A DNA stretch of 64,000 nt from Gemmatimonadaceae bacterium (GTDB taxonomy: Bacteria; Gemmatimonadota; Gemmatimonadetes; Gemmatimonadales; Gemmatimonadaceae). Under the pieces are notes generated by a model that saw nothing but the letters and a program-made list of their open reading frames with translations, was not told the origin of the DNA and searched no databases. The stretch is taken from positions 124,001-188,000 of the forward strand of contig JABAQJ010000006.1 of assembly GCA_019186945.1 (NCBI GenBank). The letters are read 5' to 3'. Shown in pieces: positions 43,899 to 52,867 of the stretch. A program made the position numbers and the translations under genes. Position 1 is the first letter of the stretch; each line of letters starts with the position of its first letter.

Positions 43899-45872
43899 AT
43901 GCCCTCAACAATGTCGCCGTTCACCCTTGACGCGAACGAGCCAGCCACCATTCTCACGACAATGATGGGTACGAGCCATTACTCCGCACGATTGCCTGAC
44001 GCTTCGTCCATCCGCGCCGAGTTCCAGCGGCTCGCGTCAGATCCTCTCGCCTCGTCTCCATCGCTGGTCGCTTTCCTCCGATTTGTGGTCGAAGAAGCTC
44101 TGGCAGGACGGAGCGGGAATGTCAAGGAATACACCGTCGCTGTCCACGCTCTGGGCAGGTCAAAGGCTTTCGACCCCGCCTCCGATGCGTCGGTTCGGGT
44201 AGCTGCACGCCAACTCCGATTCAAGCTGCGTGACTACTACGCGCGGACGGATGTGCCCGGCGACGTAGAGATCACTCTGCCCAAGGGAGGGTACGTTCCG
44301 GTCTTCTCGATGCGTCGCTGCAGCATCGCGGCGACTGCTCAAGCTCCGGGGCCGGCGGCGGTCAACGATGGAGCGAGTGCTTCGCCGCCGACTGCGCCGC
44401 GTACCAAGTCGCCATGGCTGCGACGCATCTTGGCAGGCCTCGTGCTTTCAGGCGTCATTGGCTTGGGGGCCCGACAACTCCGGCGACAGAACGCGTCTTA
44501 CCGATCACCGCCGGTGATCGCCGTACTGCCATTCGAGAACCTCACCGGATCCCCAACCGACGTTGTGCTGAGTGATGGGCTGAGTGACGCGATTACCTCG
44601 GCACTGGCGCGGGACACCTCGATCCGTGTCATCGCGCGAACGTCCGCTTGGAAGTTTCGTGGGCAGGGTGTCGACGTTCGTGACGTCGGTCGTCAGCTGG
44701 GCGCCACCCACGTCGTCGAGGGAAGCGTACGACGCTCCGGTACCAGATATCGCGTTTCCGTACAGGCGAATTCGACTGCCGACGGCGTTCGCGTCTGGGC
44801 TGAGGAGTACGAACTCGACCGCGTAAGGTCGTTCGGCCTCTTCGATCTCGTTTCGCAGTCCGTCCACTTCGCGATCTTGAACCGCCTGAGCGCTCACCCC
44901 GGTACGCTGCCAAGGTCACGCGCGCCGAGTGATCCGAGAATCACTGAGTGGATGCTCGAAAGCCGCTACTTCTGGAGCCAGCGTACCGATAGCGGGTTTG
45001 CTCGAGCTGTGGACCTGCTCACTCGCGTCATTCGAACCGATTCTGCTTATGCGCCGGCTTGGGCGATGCTGGCTGATGTGTACGCGACCATGGAGGTGAA
45101 CAACCTCACACCTCCCGGACGCTCAGCGCAGCGGGCTTACGCTGCTGCGGAGCGTGCCCTCGCGCTCGACTCGACGCTCGGCGAGGCGTGGGCGGCGATC
45201 GGCATGATGCGCGCGTTCCACGATTGGCTTTGGGATGCAGCCGATGAGGCGTTCAAGCAGGCGATCACCCTCTCACCGAGCTATGCCACGGGGCACTCTT
45301 GGTACTCGAATGTCCTCCTCGCACGAGGAGACATCGACGCCGCATTGACGCACCTCGAGAGTGCCCGGCGCCTGGACCCGCTTTCGCTACCGATCGCCTA
45401 CGGGATCGCGCAGGCATACTACTACGGACGACGCTGGGATCCTGGTCTCGCGGCTGTCGAACGCGCACTAGCTCTCAACCCGGACTTCTCGTGGAGCAAG
45501 TTGCTCAAGGGAAAGCTGTTGAAAGGAGCGGGACGCACCGAGGAAGCGCGGCATATCTTCGAGCAGCTAAAAGATTCCATGGAACTGGCGCTGCTGGACA
45601 CGAAACACAGCGCCCGCGACGTTCCCAAGCTCGTACTCAAGCTGACTGACGCCGAAAAGGCCCGGTCCCAGTTCTGGATCGCGACGAACTTCGCACAAAT
45701 CGGATGGAAGGACTCGGCATTTGCCTGGTTGACGCGCGGGTACATCGCGCGTCAAGCGGATATGGCTTCCATTCTGGTGGATCCGATGATCGATCCGCTG
45801 AAGCGCGATCCTCGTTACGAGCGGCTGTTGCAGCGGATGTCGCTCTCGGGAGGATCGAGGCGAGTCAACTAA
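43899..45872 (+). CDS. Probable membrane-spanning regulator: winged-helix-like N-terminus, TolB-N and TPR
   Basis: A 657-residue protein. Residues ~35-145 form a cytoplasmic domain (FLRFVVEEALAGRSGNVKEY; VRVAARQLRFKLRDYYA; EITLPKGGYVPVF) whose end resembles the wing of OmpR/ToxR-type DNA-binding domains. A membrane helix (about 178-195, RILAGLVLSGVIGLGA) follows. Then comes a TolB-N/FlgO-like domain (about 205-330, VIAVLPFENLTGSPTDVVLS; VIARTSAWKFRG; ATHVVEGSVRRSG), and finally TPR-type helical pairs (about 340-560). The layout resembles CadC/ToxR-style one-component regulators with a periplasmic sensor. It is divergent from the beta-hydroxyacid dehydrogenase/mmsA operon across 260 bases, which is a plausible target. 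Confidence 0.75.
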   Translation: MPSTMSPFTLDANEPATILTTMMGTSHYSARLPDASSIRAEFQRLASDPLASSPSLVAFLRFVVEEALAGRSGNVKEYTVAVHALGRSKAFDPASDASVRVAARQLRFKLRDYYARTDVPGDVEITLPKGGYVPVFSMRRCSIAATAQAPGPAAVNDGASASPPTAPRTKSPWLRRILAGLVLSGVIGLGARQLRRQNASYRSPPVIAVLPFENLTGSPTDVVLSDGLSDAITSALARDTSIRVIARTSAWKFRGQGVDVRDVGRQLGATHVVEGSVRRSGTRYRVSVQANSTADGVRVWAEEYELDRVRSFGLFDLVSQSVHFAILNRLSAHPGTLPRSRAPSDPRITEWMLESRYFWSQRTDSGFARAVDLLTRVIRTDSAYAPAWAMLADVYATMEVNNLTPPGRSAQRAYAAAERALALDSTLGEAWAAIGMMRAFHDWLWDAADEAFKQAITLSPSYATGHSWYSNVLLARGDIDAALTHLESARRLDPLSLPIAYGIAQAYYYGRRWDPGLAAVERALALNPDFSWSKLLKGKLLKGAGRTEEARHIFEQLKDSMELALLDTKHSARDVPKLVLKLTDAEKARSQFWIATNFAQIGWKDSAFAWLTRGYIARQADMASILVDPMIDPLKRDPRYERLLQRMSLSGGSRRVN

Positions 45873-45914
45873 CCGTTAGCAACGTTGCCGGAGAACAGCC
45901 GGGGTGCGGAATTC

Positions 45915-46889
45915 ATGCCCATGGCGATGTTCCCGAGAGAGGCCGGTGTGTCCTGTGCCGCCGCGCTGACGCTGATGGCTGTAGCCTGCGGGGGTGGCCG
46001 CAGCAAGGACGGCGATACCAACCCACCGACTCAACCGCCACCGGCTCAGCAGAACGTCACGCTGACGTTCGTAGCCAGGAACCTGGACACGAACGCGGAT
46101 GCCGGACAGCTCTACGTGCATGTGGGGGACGCTGCTGTCACACGTGCCACGATGGTGGCCAGTGGCATGAACGAGAATGCCCCGACCGTCCGGTACCAAC
46201 CGGGATTGTCCACCGTCTCTGCGTCGCTGACGGTACCGCGCGGAAAAACCGTCACCGTCATAGCGGTCGAATTCCATACAAATGGGTTCTACGCCCTGCC
46301 GGTCGGCACGCCGGTTCCAACGGCGGCGCCCAGGGACATGGTGGAGTTCGTTGGCTGGGAAGGGAATGTCGCGCAGCCAGAGAACGGGGTTGCGGTAATC
46401 AGCGCCGATACGGACAAGACCGTGACAGCCGTGTTTGACAGGGTGCAGGGCCTGGGCCTGCGCGCCATCGGTTGTTCGGATATCAAGGTGCAGACGACGA
46501 ATACCGCTGGGCTGTTGTCGTTCGGCGGCATCCTGAAAGACACACTGCCGGATCTGACTTCAAGCAACGGTTTCTCGCAGACTGGCCGTATCCAGCCGGA
46601 GTTCGACTACAGCTTTCTGTATGGAAAGCAGGGTTCGGTCTTTACGCTGCGTGCCCGTATTCGCGAGGACCGCTCGCCGAGCGTGCTGCGCTCCGGATTC
46701 ATTCAGTGGGAGGGCGCTGCGAACGGCTGCGGAAGCAATCTCAATTGCCAAGTGCCTGTTCCATCGAAGGCTAACGCGCCGAGCACGCTGGCGATGAGGA
46801 TGGTGAGTGGGTACTCATTTCGCGAGAACTCATACGGCTGTAACTGCAACCCGCTGACGCCGCAGATACCCTGCAGGATGCTGCCTTAG
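45915..46889 (+). CDS. Lipoprotein of unknown function
   Basis: A 324-residue protein with a hydrophobic start and lipobox LTLMAVAC, then a Gly/Ser/Pro spacer (residues ~20-40). The rest is beta-rich and Thr/Val-rich (VTLTFVARNLDTNADAGQLY; GKTVTVIAVEFHTNGFYALP; DMVEFVGWEGN). The C-terminal third has six cysteines (NGCGSNLNC, YGCNCNPLTPQIPC), suggesting disulfides in the envelope. I recognise no family. The start is uncertain among ATG 45915, 45921 and 45927 (and TTG 45885). It follows the regulator gene by 42 bases, so it may be in the same transcript. Confidence 0.6.
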   Translation: MPMAMFPREAGVSCAAALTLMAVACGGGRSKDGDTNPPTQPPPAQQNVTLTFVARNLDTNADAGQLYVHVGDAAVTRATMVASGMNENAPTVRYQPGLSTVSASLTVPRGKTVTVIAVEFHTNGFYALPVGTPVPTAAPRDMVEFVGWEGNVAQPENGVAVISADTDKTVTAVFDRVQGLGLRAIGCSDIKVQTTNTAGLLSFGGILKDTLPDLTSSNGFSQTGRIQPEFDYSFLYGKQGSVFTLRARIREDRSPSVLRSGFIQWEGAANGCGSNLNCQVPVPSKANAPSTLAMRMVSGYSFRENSYGCNCNPLTPQIPCRMLP

Positions 46890-47264
46890 CTCGGATAGGG
46901 AGCGCCACCGACGCAGTCGCCGGGTGCAGCATTGCGGTTAACCCGCGGGGGCCTCCCGGGCCGCTGTACCTTTCCGACAAACCGGGCCGCGCTCCCTGCG
47001 CTCCTGCGTCCGATCGGTGAAGCGTCGCTCCGCTGAGGCGCTGGTTTACCGGACTCGTGCTCGGAGCCTGGTATCCGCGACGCGGTCGAGGCGCCACAGG
47101 ACTTCTCACTCATCGGTTCGCCGTCGTACCGGCGTTCCCGGCCATTCTTTGGCTGTCCAGCAGGGGCTGTCGCAGCGAGGGGCACTTACGATGCGACTGG
47201 CCCGAGGACAGCTTGTTCCGTGGGCGCGTTCGGCGCCTGACGACCCCAGCGTTGAGGTGATTCG
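46890..47264 (+). other. Intergenic region without a supported gene
   Basis: 375 bases between the lipoprotein and the DUF411 gene. I see no coding frame with convincing composition, no tRNA and no long hairpin. It ends with GAGGTGATTCG, whose GAGGTGA is a strong Shine-Dalgarno for the gene at 47265. Confidence 0.5.
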
Positions 47265-47723
47265 ATGGAACGACGGGAGTTCTTCCGCGTGGTCGCGATG
47301 ACCGCGGTCGCCGGCACCCTCTTGCCGGAATCAGCGTACGCGCACGCGGTCCCCATTCCCATGACAGTCTACAAGACGCCCACGTGCGGCTGCTGCAAGG
47401 AGTGGGTGAAGCATGTCCAGGGCGCGGGCTTCGCGCCGAAAGTCATCGACATGGACGACCTGACGAAGATCAAGCAGGAAGCCGGTGTCCCGGATCGATT
47501 ACAGAGCTGTCACACGGCCTACGTTGGCGCATTTGTGATCGAGGGCCACGTCCCGGCGGATCTCATCCAGAAGATGCTGAAGGAGAAGCCCGCGATCCGC
47601 GGTTTGGCAGTGCCGGGGATGGTGACCGGATCGCCAGGCATGGAAATGGGCGATCGGAAGGATCCGTACGACGTGATCGCGTTCACGAAGGATGGGAAGT
47701 CGCGCGTTTACGCAAAGCGCTGA
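47265..47723 (+). CDS. DUF411 metal-binding protein (likely copper)
   Basis: A 152-residue exported protein. ERREFFRVVAMTAVAGTLLP is a signal (twin-arginine-like RRE, cleavage near ESAYA). The DUF411 motif YKTPTCGCCKEWVKHV and the later LQSCHTAYVG provide the Cys/His ligands thought to bind copper. GLAVPGMVTGSPGMEMGDRK is the methionine-rich family C-terminus. Relatives lie in copper-resistance clusters. Here no copper pump or CusR is adjacent, so its partner is elsewhere. It has a strong ribosome-binding site. Confidence 0.88.
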   Translation: MERREFFRVVAMTAVAGTLLPESAYAHAVPIPMTVYKTPTCGCCKEWVKHVQGAGFAPKVIDMDDLTKIKQEAGVPDRLQSCHTAYVGAFVIEGHVPADLIQKMLKEKPAIRGLAVPGMVTGSPGMEMGDRKDPYDVIAFTKDGKSRVYAKR

Positions 47724-47867
47724 CGTCATCGCGATCGCGAGAACAACGGGCTCTGCGCCGACGGCCCGCTTTCGGAAGCGACGCCGACGAGTCGCATCCG
47801 TTGCCGTTGACCGAGAGAGCGTCATCCGATAACAGAACCGGGATCCGTCCTGAAAAGCGCTCGTGCC

Positions 47868-49070
47868 ATGCCGACGATGAAGCTGGTGCCCGCAACCGTT
47901 GCCGATTACCGCGCCCTGGCGGAGAGGCGCCTGCCGCGCCAGCTATTCGACTACATCGACGGGGGAGCATCCGACGAGTTGACGATGGCTGCCAATGCGG
48001 CCGATCTCCGTTCGATCGGGTTGGTACAGCGGGTGTTGCGCGACGTGTCGAGTGTGGATACGACGACGACCATCGCCGGGCGACCGTCCTCGATTCCGGT
48101 CGTGCTTGCTCCGGTCGGTCTGGCGGGAATGATGGCGCGGCGTGGCGAAGTGCAGGCGATCCGCGCCGCGGATGCGGTGGGTGTGCCGTTCTGTCTATCG
48201 ACCGTTGGGTTGTGTTCGCTTGAGGAAGTGCGTGCGGCGACGTCGTCGCCGTTCTGGTTCCAGTTGTACATGATGCGGGACCGCGGGCATGTTCGCGAGT
48301 TGCTGCAGCGCGCGCGATCGGTCGAGGTCGACACTTTGGTGTTCACTGTGGATCTGGCGGTGGTCGGGGCACGCTATCGCGATGTTCGCAACGGTTTGAG
48401 CGGCGGCGTGACCGGCTGGCGTCGCCTGCGGAAGGCGCTCGATCTGGTGACGCATCCCGGGTGGGCGGTGGATGTCGGGTTGCGCGGACGTCCGCTGGTG
48501 TTCGGTAACCTGTCTGCCTATGTGTCGAGCGCGCGCAACGTGAACGACTTCCGCTCGTGGATAAGCGGACAGTTCGATCCCGGTGTGACGTGGCGTGACA
48601 TCGAATGGCTCCGCCGCGAGTGGTCCGGCAGACTGATTCTCAAGGGTATCATGGATCCGCAGGATGCGATGCTGGCGGCTGATGCGGGGGCGCAGGGCGT
48701 TGTGGTATCCAATCATGGTGGCCGTCAGCTCGATTCAGCGCCGTCGGCGATCTCCATGCTGCCGCGTGTGGTTGAGGCTGCCGGGCATCGCCTCGATGTG
48801 CTCATGGACGGTGGAGTGCGCAGCGGTCAGGACGTGGTCAAGGCGGCGGCGCTCGGCGCGTGCGCCGTGATGATAGGACGGCCGTGGGTGTGGGCGCTCG
48901 CCGGTCAGGGCGAGGCTGGGGTGCGGAATCTCCTGACAACGATGCGGCAGGAAGTTGCCGTGACGATGGCGTTGACGGGTGTGTGTGGATGCGCCGGCCT
49001 GACATCCGACATCCTGTTCGATCGCGGTGCTGCCCCATTCGGACACTCTGGCCCGAGCACGGCATGGTGA
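47868..49070 (+). CDS. lldD: FMN-dependent L-lactate/alpha-hydroxyacid dehydrogenase
   Basis: A 400-residue member of the FMN-dependent alpha-hydroxyacid oxidase family. PRQLFDYIDGGASDELTM and the N-terminal VADYRALAERRLP match lactate dehydrogenase. Other blocks are STVGLCSLEEVRAA, TVDLAVVGARYRDVRNGL, the FMN/substrate LILKGIMDPQDAMLA, the catalytic His in VVSNHGGRQLDSAP, and VLMDGGVRSGQDVVKA. It oxidises L-lactate to pyruvate and passes electrons to the respiratory chain. No lactate permease is adjacent. The family also includes glycolate and mandelate enzymes, so lldD is the best but not certain assignment. Confidence 0.85.
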   Translation: MPTMKLVPATVADYRALAERRLPRQLFDYIDGGASDELTMAANAADLRSIGLVQRVLRDVSSVDTTTTIAGRPSSIPVVLAPVGLAGMMARRGEVQAIRAADAVGVPFCLSTVGLCSLEEVRAATSSPFWFQLYMMRDRGHVRELLQRARSVEVDTLVFTVDLAVVGARYRDVRNGLSGGVTGWRRLRKALDLVTHPGWAVDVGLRGRPLVFGNLSAYVSSARNVNDFRSWISGQFDPGVTWRDIEWLRREWSGRLILKGIMDPQDAMLAADAGAQGVVVSNHGGRQLDSAPSAISMLPRVVEAAGHRLDVLMDGGVRSGQDVVKAAALGACAVMIGRPWVWALAGQGEAGVRNLLTTMRQEVAVTMALTGVCGCAGLTSDILFDRGAAPFGHSGPSTAW

Positions 49071-49199
49071 ACCCGCAGGGCCATTGAATCCGCCAGATCA
49101 AGCATGCGTCCGCCGGACGGCGCCATGGGATACACGAACTGACGCAGCAACCGCCGCGCGCAGGTAGTTGACCTTCCGATTCACGAGAGGAAACCGCCG

Positions 49200-51356
49200 A
49201 TGCACACAGGCCTGTCGAGCCGCCTTCTTCACACAGGTATCGCGCTTGCCTTGATGATTCCTGCGCTGGCGGTTGCACAGTCGGCGCCGGCGTTTACGCT
49301 CGAAGCAGCGCTGAGCGCTCCGTTCCCCAGCGGGATGGTCGCCGCACCGAAAGGCGGTGCCGTCGCCTGGGTTATGGACGAGCGTGGCCCACGCAACATC
49401 TGGGTCGCCGAACCTCCGGCCTACCGTGGCCGCCGCCTGACGAGCTACACCGCCGACGATGGGCAGGAGATCTCGGAACTCGCCTGGACACCGGACGGGC
49501 GATCGCTGTTCTACGTTCGTGGGGGCGAGGCGAACCGCGCCGGCGAAGTGCCTAACCCGACCAGCGATCCGGCCGGCGCCGAGCAGCTGATCTGGCGTGC
49601 TTCGCTCGACGGTGGCTCGCCAGTGCGCATCGGGTCAGGCAGCAGTCCGGTGAGCTCGCCCAGGGGCGATATCGTGGCGTTCGTGCGAAGCGGCCAGATC
49701 TTCGCAGCGTCCGTCGCGAACGCCGGGGAGCCGACGCAGCTGATACATGCACGCGGTGGGGCGTCATCCCTTCGCTGGTCGCCCGACGGCTCGAAGCTCG
49801 CGTTCACATCGAATCGTGGAGACCACGCATTCATCGCCGTCTACACGGTAGCGACCAAGGCACTGCGGTTCGTCGCGCCGACTGTCGACCGCGATGGCGG
49901 CCCGGTCTGGTCGCCTGACGGGACGCGCATCGCCTTCCTGCGGATTCCGGCATCGTCGTCGCTCAGCCTCTTCGACCCTGTCCGCCAGTCGCAACCATGG
50001 TCGATCGTGCTTGCCGACGTCGCCAGCGGCACGGCACGCACGATCTGGCGTGCGTTGCCGGGGATGGGAAGCGCGTTCAGCGGTATCGTCGCCGACGACC
50101 AGTTGTTCTGGGGGCAGGACGATCGGCTGGTGTTTCCCTGGGAGCGGGACGGCTGGACGCATCTGTACTCAGTTGGGCTCGACGGCGGTGCTGCCGAACT
50201 GCTCACACCAGGAGCCTTCGAGGTCGAGCATGTAACGATGACGCCGAATCGACATGAAATGGTTTTCAGCTCAAACCAGGGCGACATCGATCGGCGGCAC
50301 TTGTGGCGCGTGTCGGTGCGCGGCGGTCCGCCGTCTGCGATCACGACCGGAAAGGGCATCGAGTGGTCGCCAGCGGTGACCAGCGACGGGCAGACGATAG
50401 CGTTTCTGCGCTCGACTGCCACACTGGCTGCACGGGCGGCGTTACGATCCTCCGGCGGCGACGTGCGAGACATTGCGGCCGATGCCATCCCGGCCACATT
50501 CCCGGAGCAGAAGCTGGTCGAGCCGGAATCAGTCGTCTATGCCGCAGCCGACGGCATGAAGATCCACGCGCAGCTCTTTCGTCCGCCGGACCTTCGACCA
50601 GGCGAACGGCGTCCCGCCGTCGTCTTCATTCATGGTGGGTCGCGTCGCCAGATGCTTCTCGGCTGGCACTACATGAACTACTACAACTTTGCCTACGCCA
50701 TGAACCAGTATATGGCGAGCAAGGGGTACGTCGTTCTGTCGATCAACTACCGGAGCGGCATCGGCTACGGCATGGAGTTCCGCGAGGCCGAGCGATACGG
50801 GTCGAGCGGTGCCAGCGAATTCAACGACGTCCTGGGCGCCGGGTTGTACCTGCGGGCGCGGGAAGACGTGGACCCGGCGCGCATCGGCATCTGGGGAGGA
50901 TCGTACGGTGGTTATCTCACAGCGCATGCGCTGGCCCGGGCATCGGACCTGTATTCGGCCGGTGTCGACATCCACGGCGTCCATGACTGGAATGTGGGTA
51001 TCCGAACGTTCGTCCCGTCGTACAACAAGCTGGCGGATCCGGAAAAGGCGCGGCTGGCGTTCCAATCGTCCCCAATGGCGTATCTGGACGGCTGGCGTTC
51101 ACCGGTGCTGGTAATCCATGGCGACGACGACCGCAACGTGTCGTTCAGCGAAACGGTGGCGCTTGTCGAGCAGCTCCGGCAGCGCGGCATCGAACCGGAG
51201 CAGTTGGTATTTCCCGACGAGATCCACGATTTCCTGTTGCACCGACACTGGGTGCAGCTGTACGAGGCAACGGCCGACTTCTTCGACCGGAAGCTCATCG
51301 TCCCGCGGACGGAGCGACGGAACGGATCGTCAGGAGGCTCGTCCGGCCGTCCGTAG
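49200..51356 (+). CDS. S9 family (prolyl oligopeptidase/DPP-IV-like) peptidase
   Basis: A 718-residue exported serine peptidase. The signal peptide ends near LAVAQS. Residues ~30-420 form a WD/TolB-like beta-propeller (LAWTPDGRSLFYV; LRWSPDGSKLAFTSNRGD; PVWSPDGTRIAFLRI). The alpha/beta-hydrolase part has GIWGGSYGGYLTAHAL with nucleophile Ser568, VIHGDDDRNVSF (Asp) and VFPDEIHDFLLH (His). It trims peptides in the envelope. A GAGAGGA ribosome site precedes ATG 49200. Confidence 0.93.
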   Translation: MHTGLSSRLLHTGIALALMIPALAVAQSAPAFTLEAALSAPFPSGMVAAPKGGAVAWVMDERGPRNIWVAEPPAYRGRRLTSYTADDGQEISELAWTPDGRSLFYVRGGEANRAGEVPNPTSDPAGAEQLIWRASLDGGSPVRIGSGSSPVSSPRGDIVAFVRSGQIFAASVANAGEPTQLIHARGGASSLRWSPDGSKLAFTSNRGDHAFIAVYTVATKALRFVAPTVDRDGGPVWSPDGTRIAFLRIPASSSLSLFDPVRQSQPWSIVLADVASGTARTIWRALPGMGSAFSGIVADDQLFWGQDDRLVFPWERDGWTHLYSVGLDGGAAELLTPGAFEVEHVTMTPNRHEMVFSSNQGDIDRRHLWRVSVRGGPPSAITTGKGIEWSPAVTSDGQTIAFLRSTATLAARAALRSSGGDVRDIAADAIPATFPEQKLVEPESVVYAAADGMKIHAQLFRPPDLRPGERRPAVVFIHGGSRRQMLLGWHYMNYYNFAYAMNQYMASKGYVVLSINYRSGIGYGMEFREAERYGSSGASEFNDVLGAGLYLRAREDVDPARIGIWGGSYGGYLTAHALARASDLYSAGVDIHGVHDWNVGIRTFVPSYNKLADPEKARLAFQSSPMAYLDGWRSPVLVIHGDDDRNVSFSETVALVEQLRQRGIEPEQLVFPDEIHDFLLHRHWVQLYEATADFFDRKLIVPRTERRNGSSGGSSGRP

Positions 51357-51364
51357 CACCGACG

Positions 51365-52366
51365 TCACACCTTCAGCTTGACCAGCGCCACGCCGGCCTC
51401 GTTCAACATCCGGATCGCCGTATCGTTGAGTGGATACGCCTCGTTATAGACGACGCGCCGGATGCCGGCGTTGATGATCATCTTGCTGCACATGAGGCAC
51501 GGCGAATACGTGGAGTACAGCGTCGCATCCCGAATGGCGATGCCATGATAGGAAGCCTGAACGATCGCGTTCTCTTCGCCATGCGAACACAGGCACTCCT
51601 CCAGGTTTCGCCCGCTTTCGCTGAAGCCATTGCACCGCGGGCACCCGCCCTCGTTGCAGTTCCGCACACCGCGTGGCGTGCCATTGTAGCCTGTGCTGAT
51701 GATCCGACGATCCGCGACGATCACCGCCGCGACCTGCCGTTTCATGCAGTTGCTGCGTGCGGCGACCTGTTTGGCAATGTCCATGAAGTACTGGTCCCAC
51801 GACGGTCGGGCGAACGAGAGTTCGAGTTCGCGCAACGCGGTCGTCAGCTGGGCCGCGAAGGCCTCTACCGTCCCGTCGTTCTCAATGGTCCGGTTGGCCA
51901 GGCGCTCGGTCTCCAGCAGCTGTTGCGCGGCGGCGTTGCTGCTGGCGAACTCCCGCTCCTCCTGGAGAATGAACTCCTGCAGCGTGGTTGCGTCGCCGGC
52001 TCTGCCGCGCGCGAGAGCGCGCTCGAACCGTCTCTCCAGCGGAGCGAAAATATGGAAGAGAGAAAAGGTTCCTGCCTTCCCCAGTGCCGCGACTTCCGCC
52101 GGGTGACGGATGCTGTCGACGGCATAGTTGCGGTCGGACCGCATGCGGGCGACCGTCAGCTCCGCCAGCGCGCCAGGCCCGTGCCGCTCGCGCAGTTCGT
52201 TGCCTAGTGCGATCAGGTTCTCGCGCACCTCCGCCAGTCCCCGCCGACGGGCTTCCTCGCGGATGACGTCGGATAGGGACAGGTACGAGAACCCCCGCTC
52301 CGCAAGGATCTCTCCCGCAGTCGTCTTGCCGCCTGCGTTTCGCCCTGTAAGACCGATGATGATCAT
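51365..52366 (-). CDS. Fusion of P-loop kinase-like domain and dCMP/cytidine deaminase
   Basis: A 333-residue two-domain protein. Residues 1-180 are a dephospho-CoA-kinase/dNMP-kinase-like P-loop domain: GLTGRNAGGKTT (Lys14), a LSDVIREEARRRG segment and a VDSIRHPAEVAAL Walker B-like strand. Residues ~187-333 are a zinc cytidine/deoxycytidylate deaminase: LCSHGEENAI (His262, Glu264) and YSPCLMCSKMI (Cys290, Cys293), plus extra metal-like NCNEGGCPRC. The deaminase makes dUMP from dCMP for thymidylate. The combination resembles the architecture reported for yeast Dcd1. ATG 52366 was chosen; the long upstream frame is non-coding. Confidence 0.88.
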   Translation of the reverse strand: MIIIGLTGRNAGGKTTAGEILAERGFSYLSLSDVIREEARRRGLAEVRENLIALGNELRERHGPGALAELTVARMRSDRNYAVDSIRHPAEVAALGKAGTFSLFHIFAPLERRFERALARGRAGDATTLQEFILQEEREFASSNAAAQQLLETERLANRTIENDGTVEAFAAQLTTALRELELSFARPSWDQYFMDIAKQVAARSNCMKRQVAAVIVADRRIISTGYNGTPRGVRNCNEGGCPRCNGFSESGRNLEECLCSHGEENAIVQASYHGIAIRDATLYSTYSPCLMCSKMIINAGIRRVVYNEAYPLNDTAIRMLNEAGVALVKLKV

Positions 52367-52403
52367 GTGCGTGGGTGGGAGTCGCGTCTGTTGCCCGCCC
52401 GCA

Positions 52404-52637
52404 TCAGCGGATTTCCATGCCGTAACGGTCGTGCCAATGACCGTGGGCCGCCGACCACACGCGACCATCGCTCGTCGCTTCGCGCTGACGCTTGAGGACG
52501 AAGCCCAGCGTCAGGATGCCAAGCGCGCCGGCGATGACCAGCACGCGTTTGCGCCACACCTGCTGCCGCTGCCGCCGTATTTCATCCTTCTTGCGAGCCT
52601 CCGATCGCTGCAGCCGTTCCTCACGCTTGGTGGCCAT
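52404..52637 (-). CDS. Small single-span membrane protein
   Basis: A 77-residue protein. A charged coiled N-terminus (residues 1-29, TKREERLQRSEARKKDEIRR), one membrane helix (about 30-47, RVLVIAGALGILTLGFVLK) and a short tail with RVWSAAHGHWHDRYGMEIR. The tail histidines (GHWHDRYG) could bind metal. It lies 37 bases upstream of the kinase-deaminase gene on the same strand and probably shares its transcript. No family was recognised. Confidence 0.6.
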   Translation of the reverse strand: MATKREERLQRSEARKKDEIRRQRQQVWRKRVLVIAGALGILTLGFVLKRQREATSDGRVWSAAHGHWHDRYGMEIR

Positions 52638-52867
52638 CCGATTCCTCCAACGCCGCGGAATAGTGAGTTGCGAACCGTAGGAAAACTAACCGAAGGCGGA
52701 CAGGGTCCGGGCATTCAGGACGACTGCGGGCTGTTCCGTCTCGATTGTCGACGCCGAGGGCAAACCTGCCGCCGCTACCCGATCGGCGCAACGCGTGCAT
52801 CGTCCGCGGACCCGCTGGTGGACTCGGTCTCGCCAGCAGCGGCGCAGGAAGAGTAGCTTCCGCCGAC

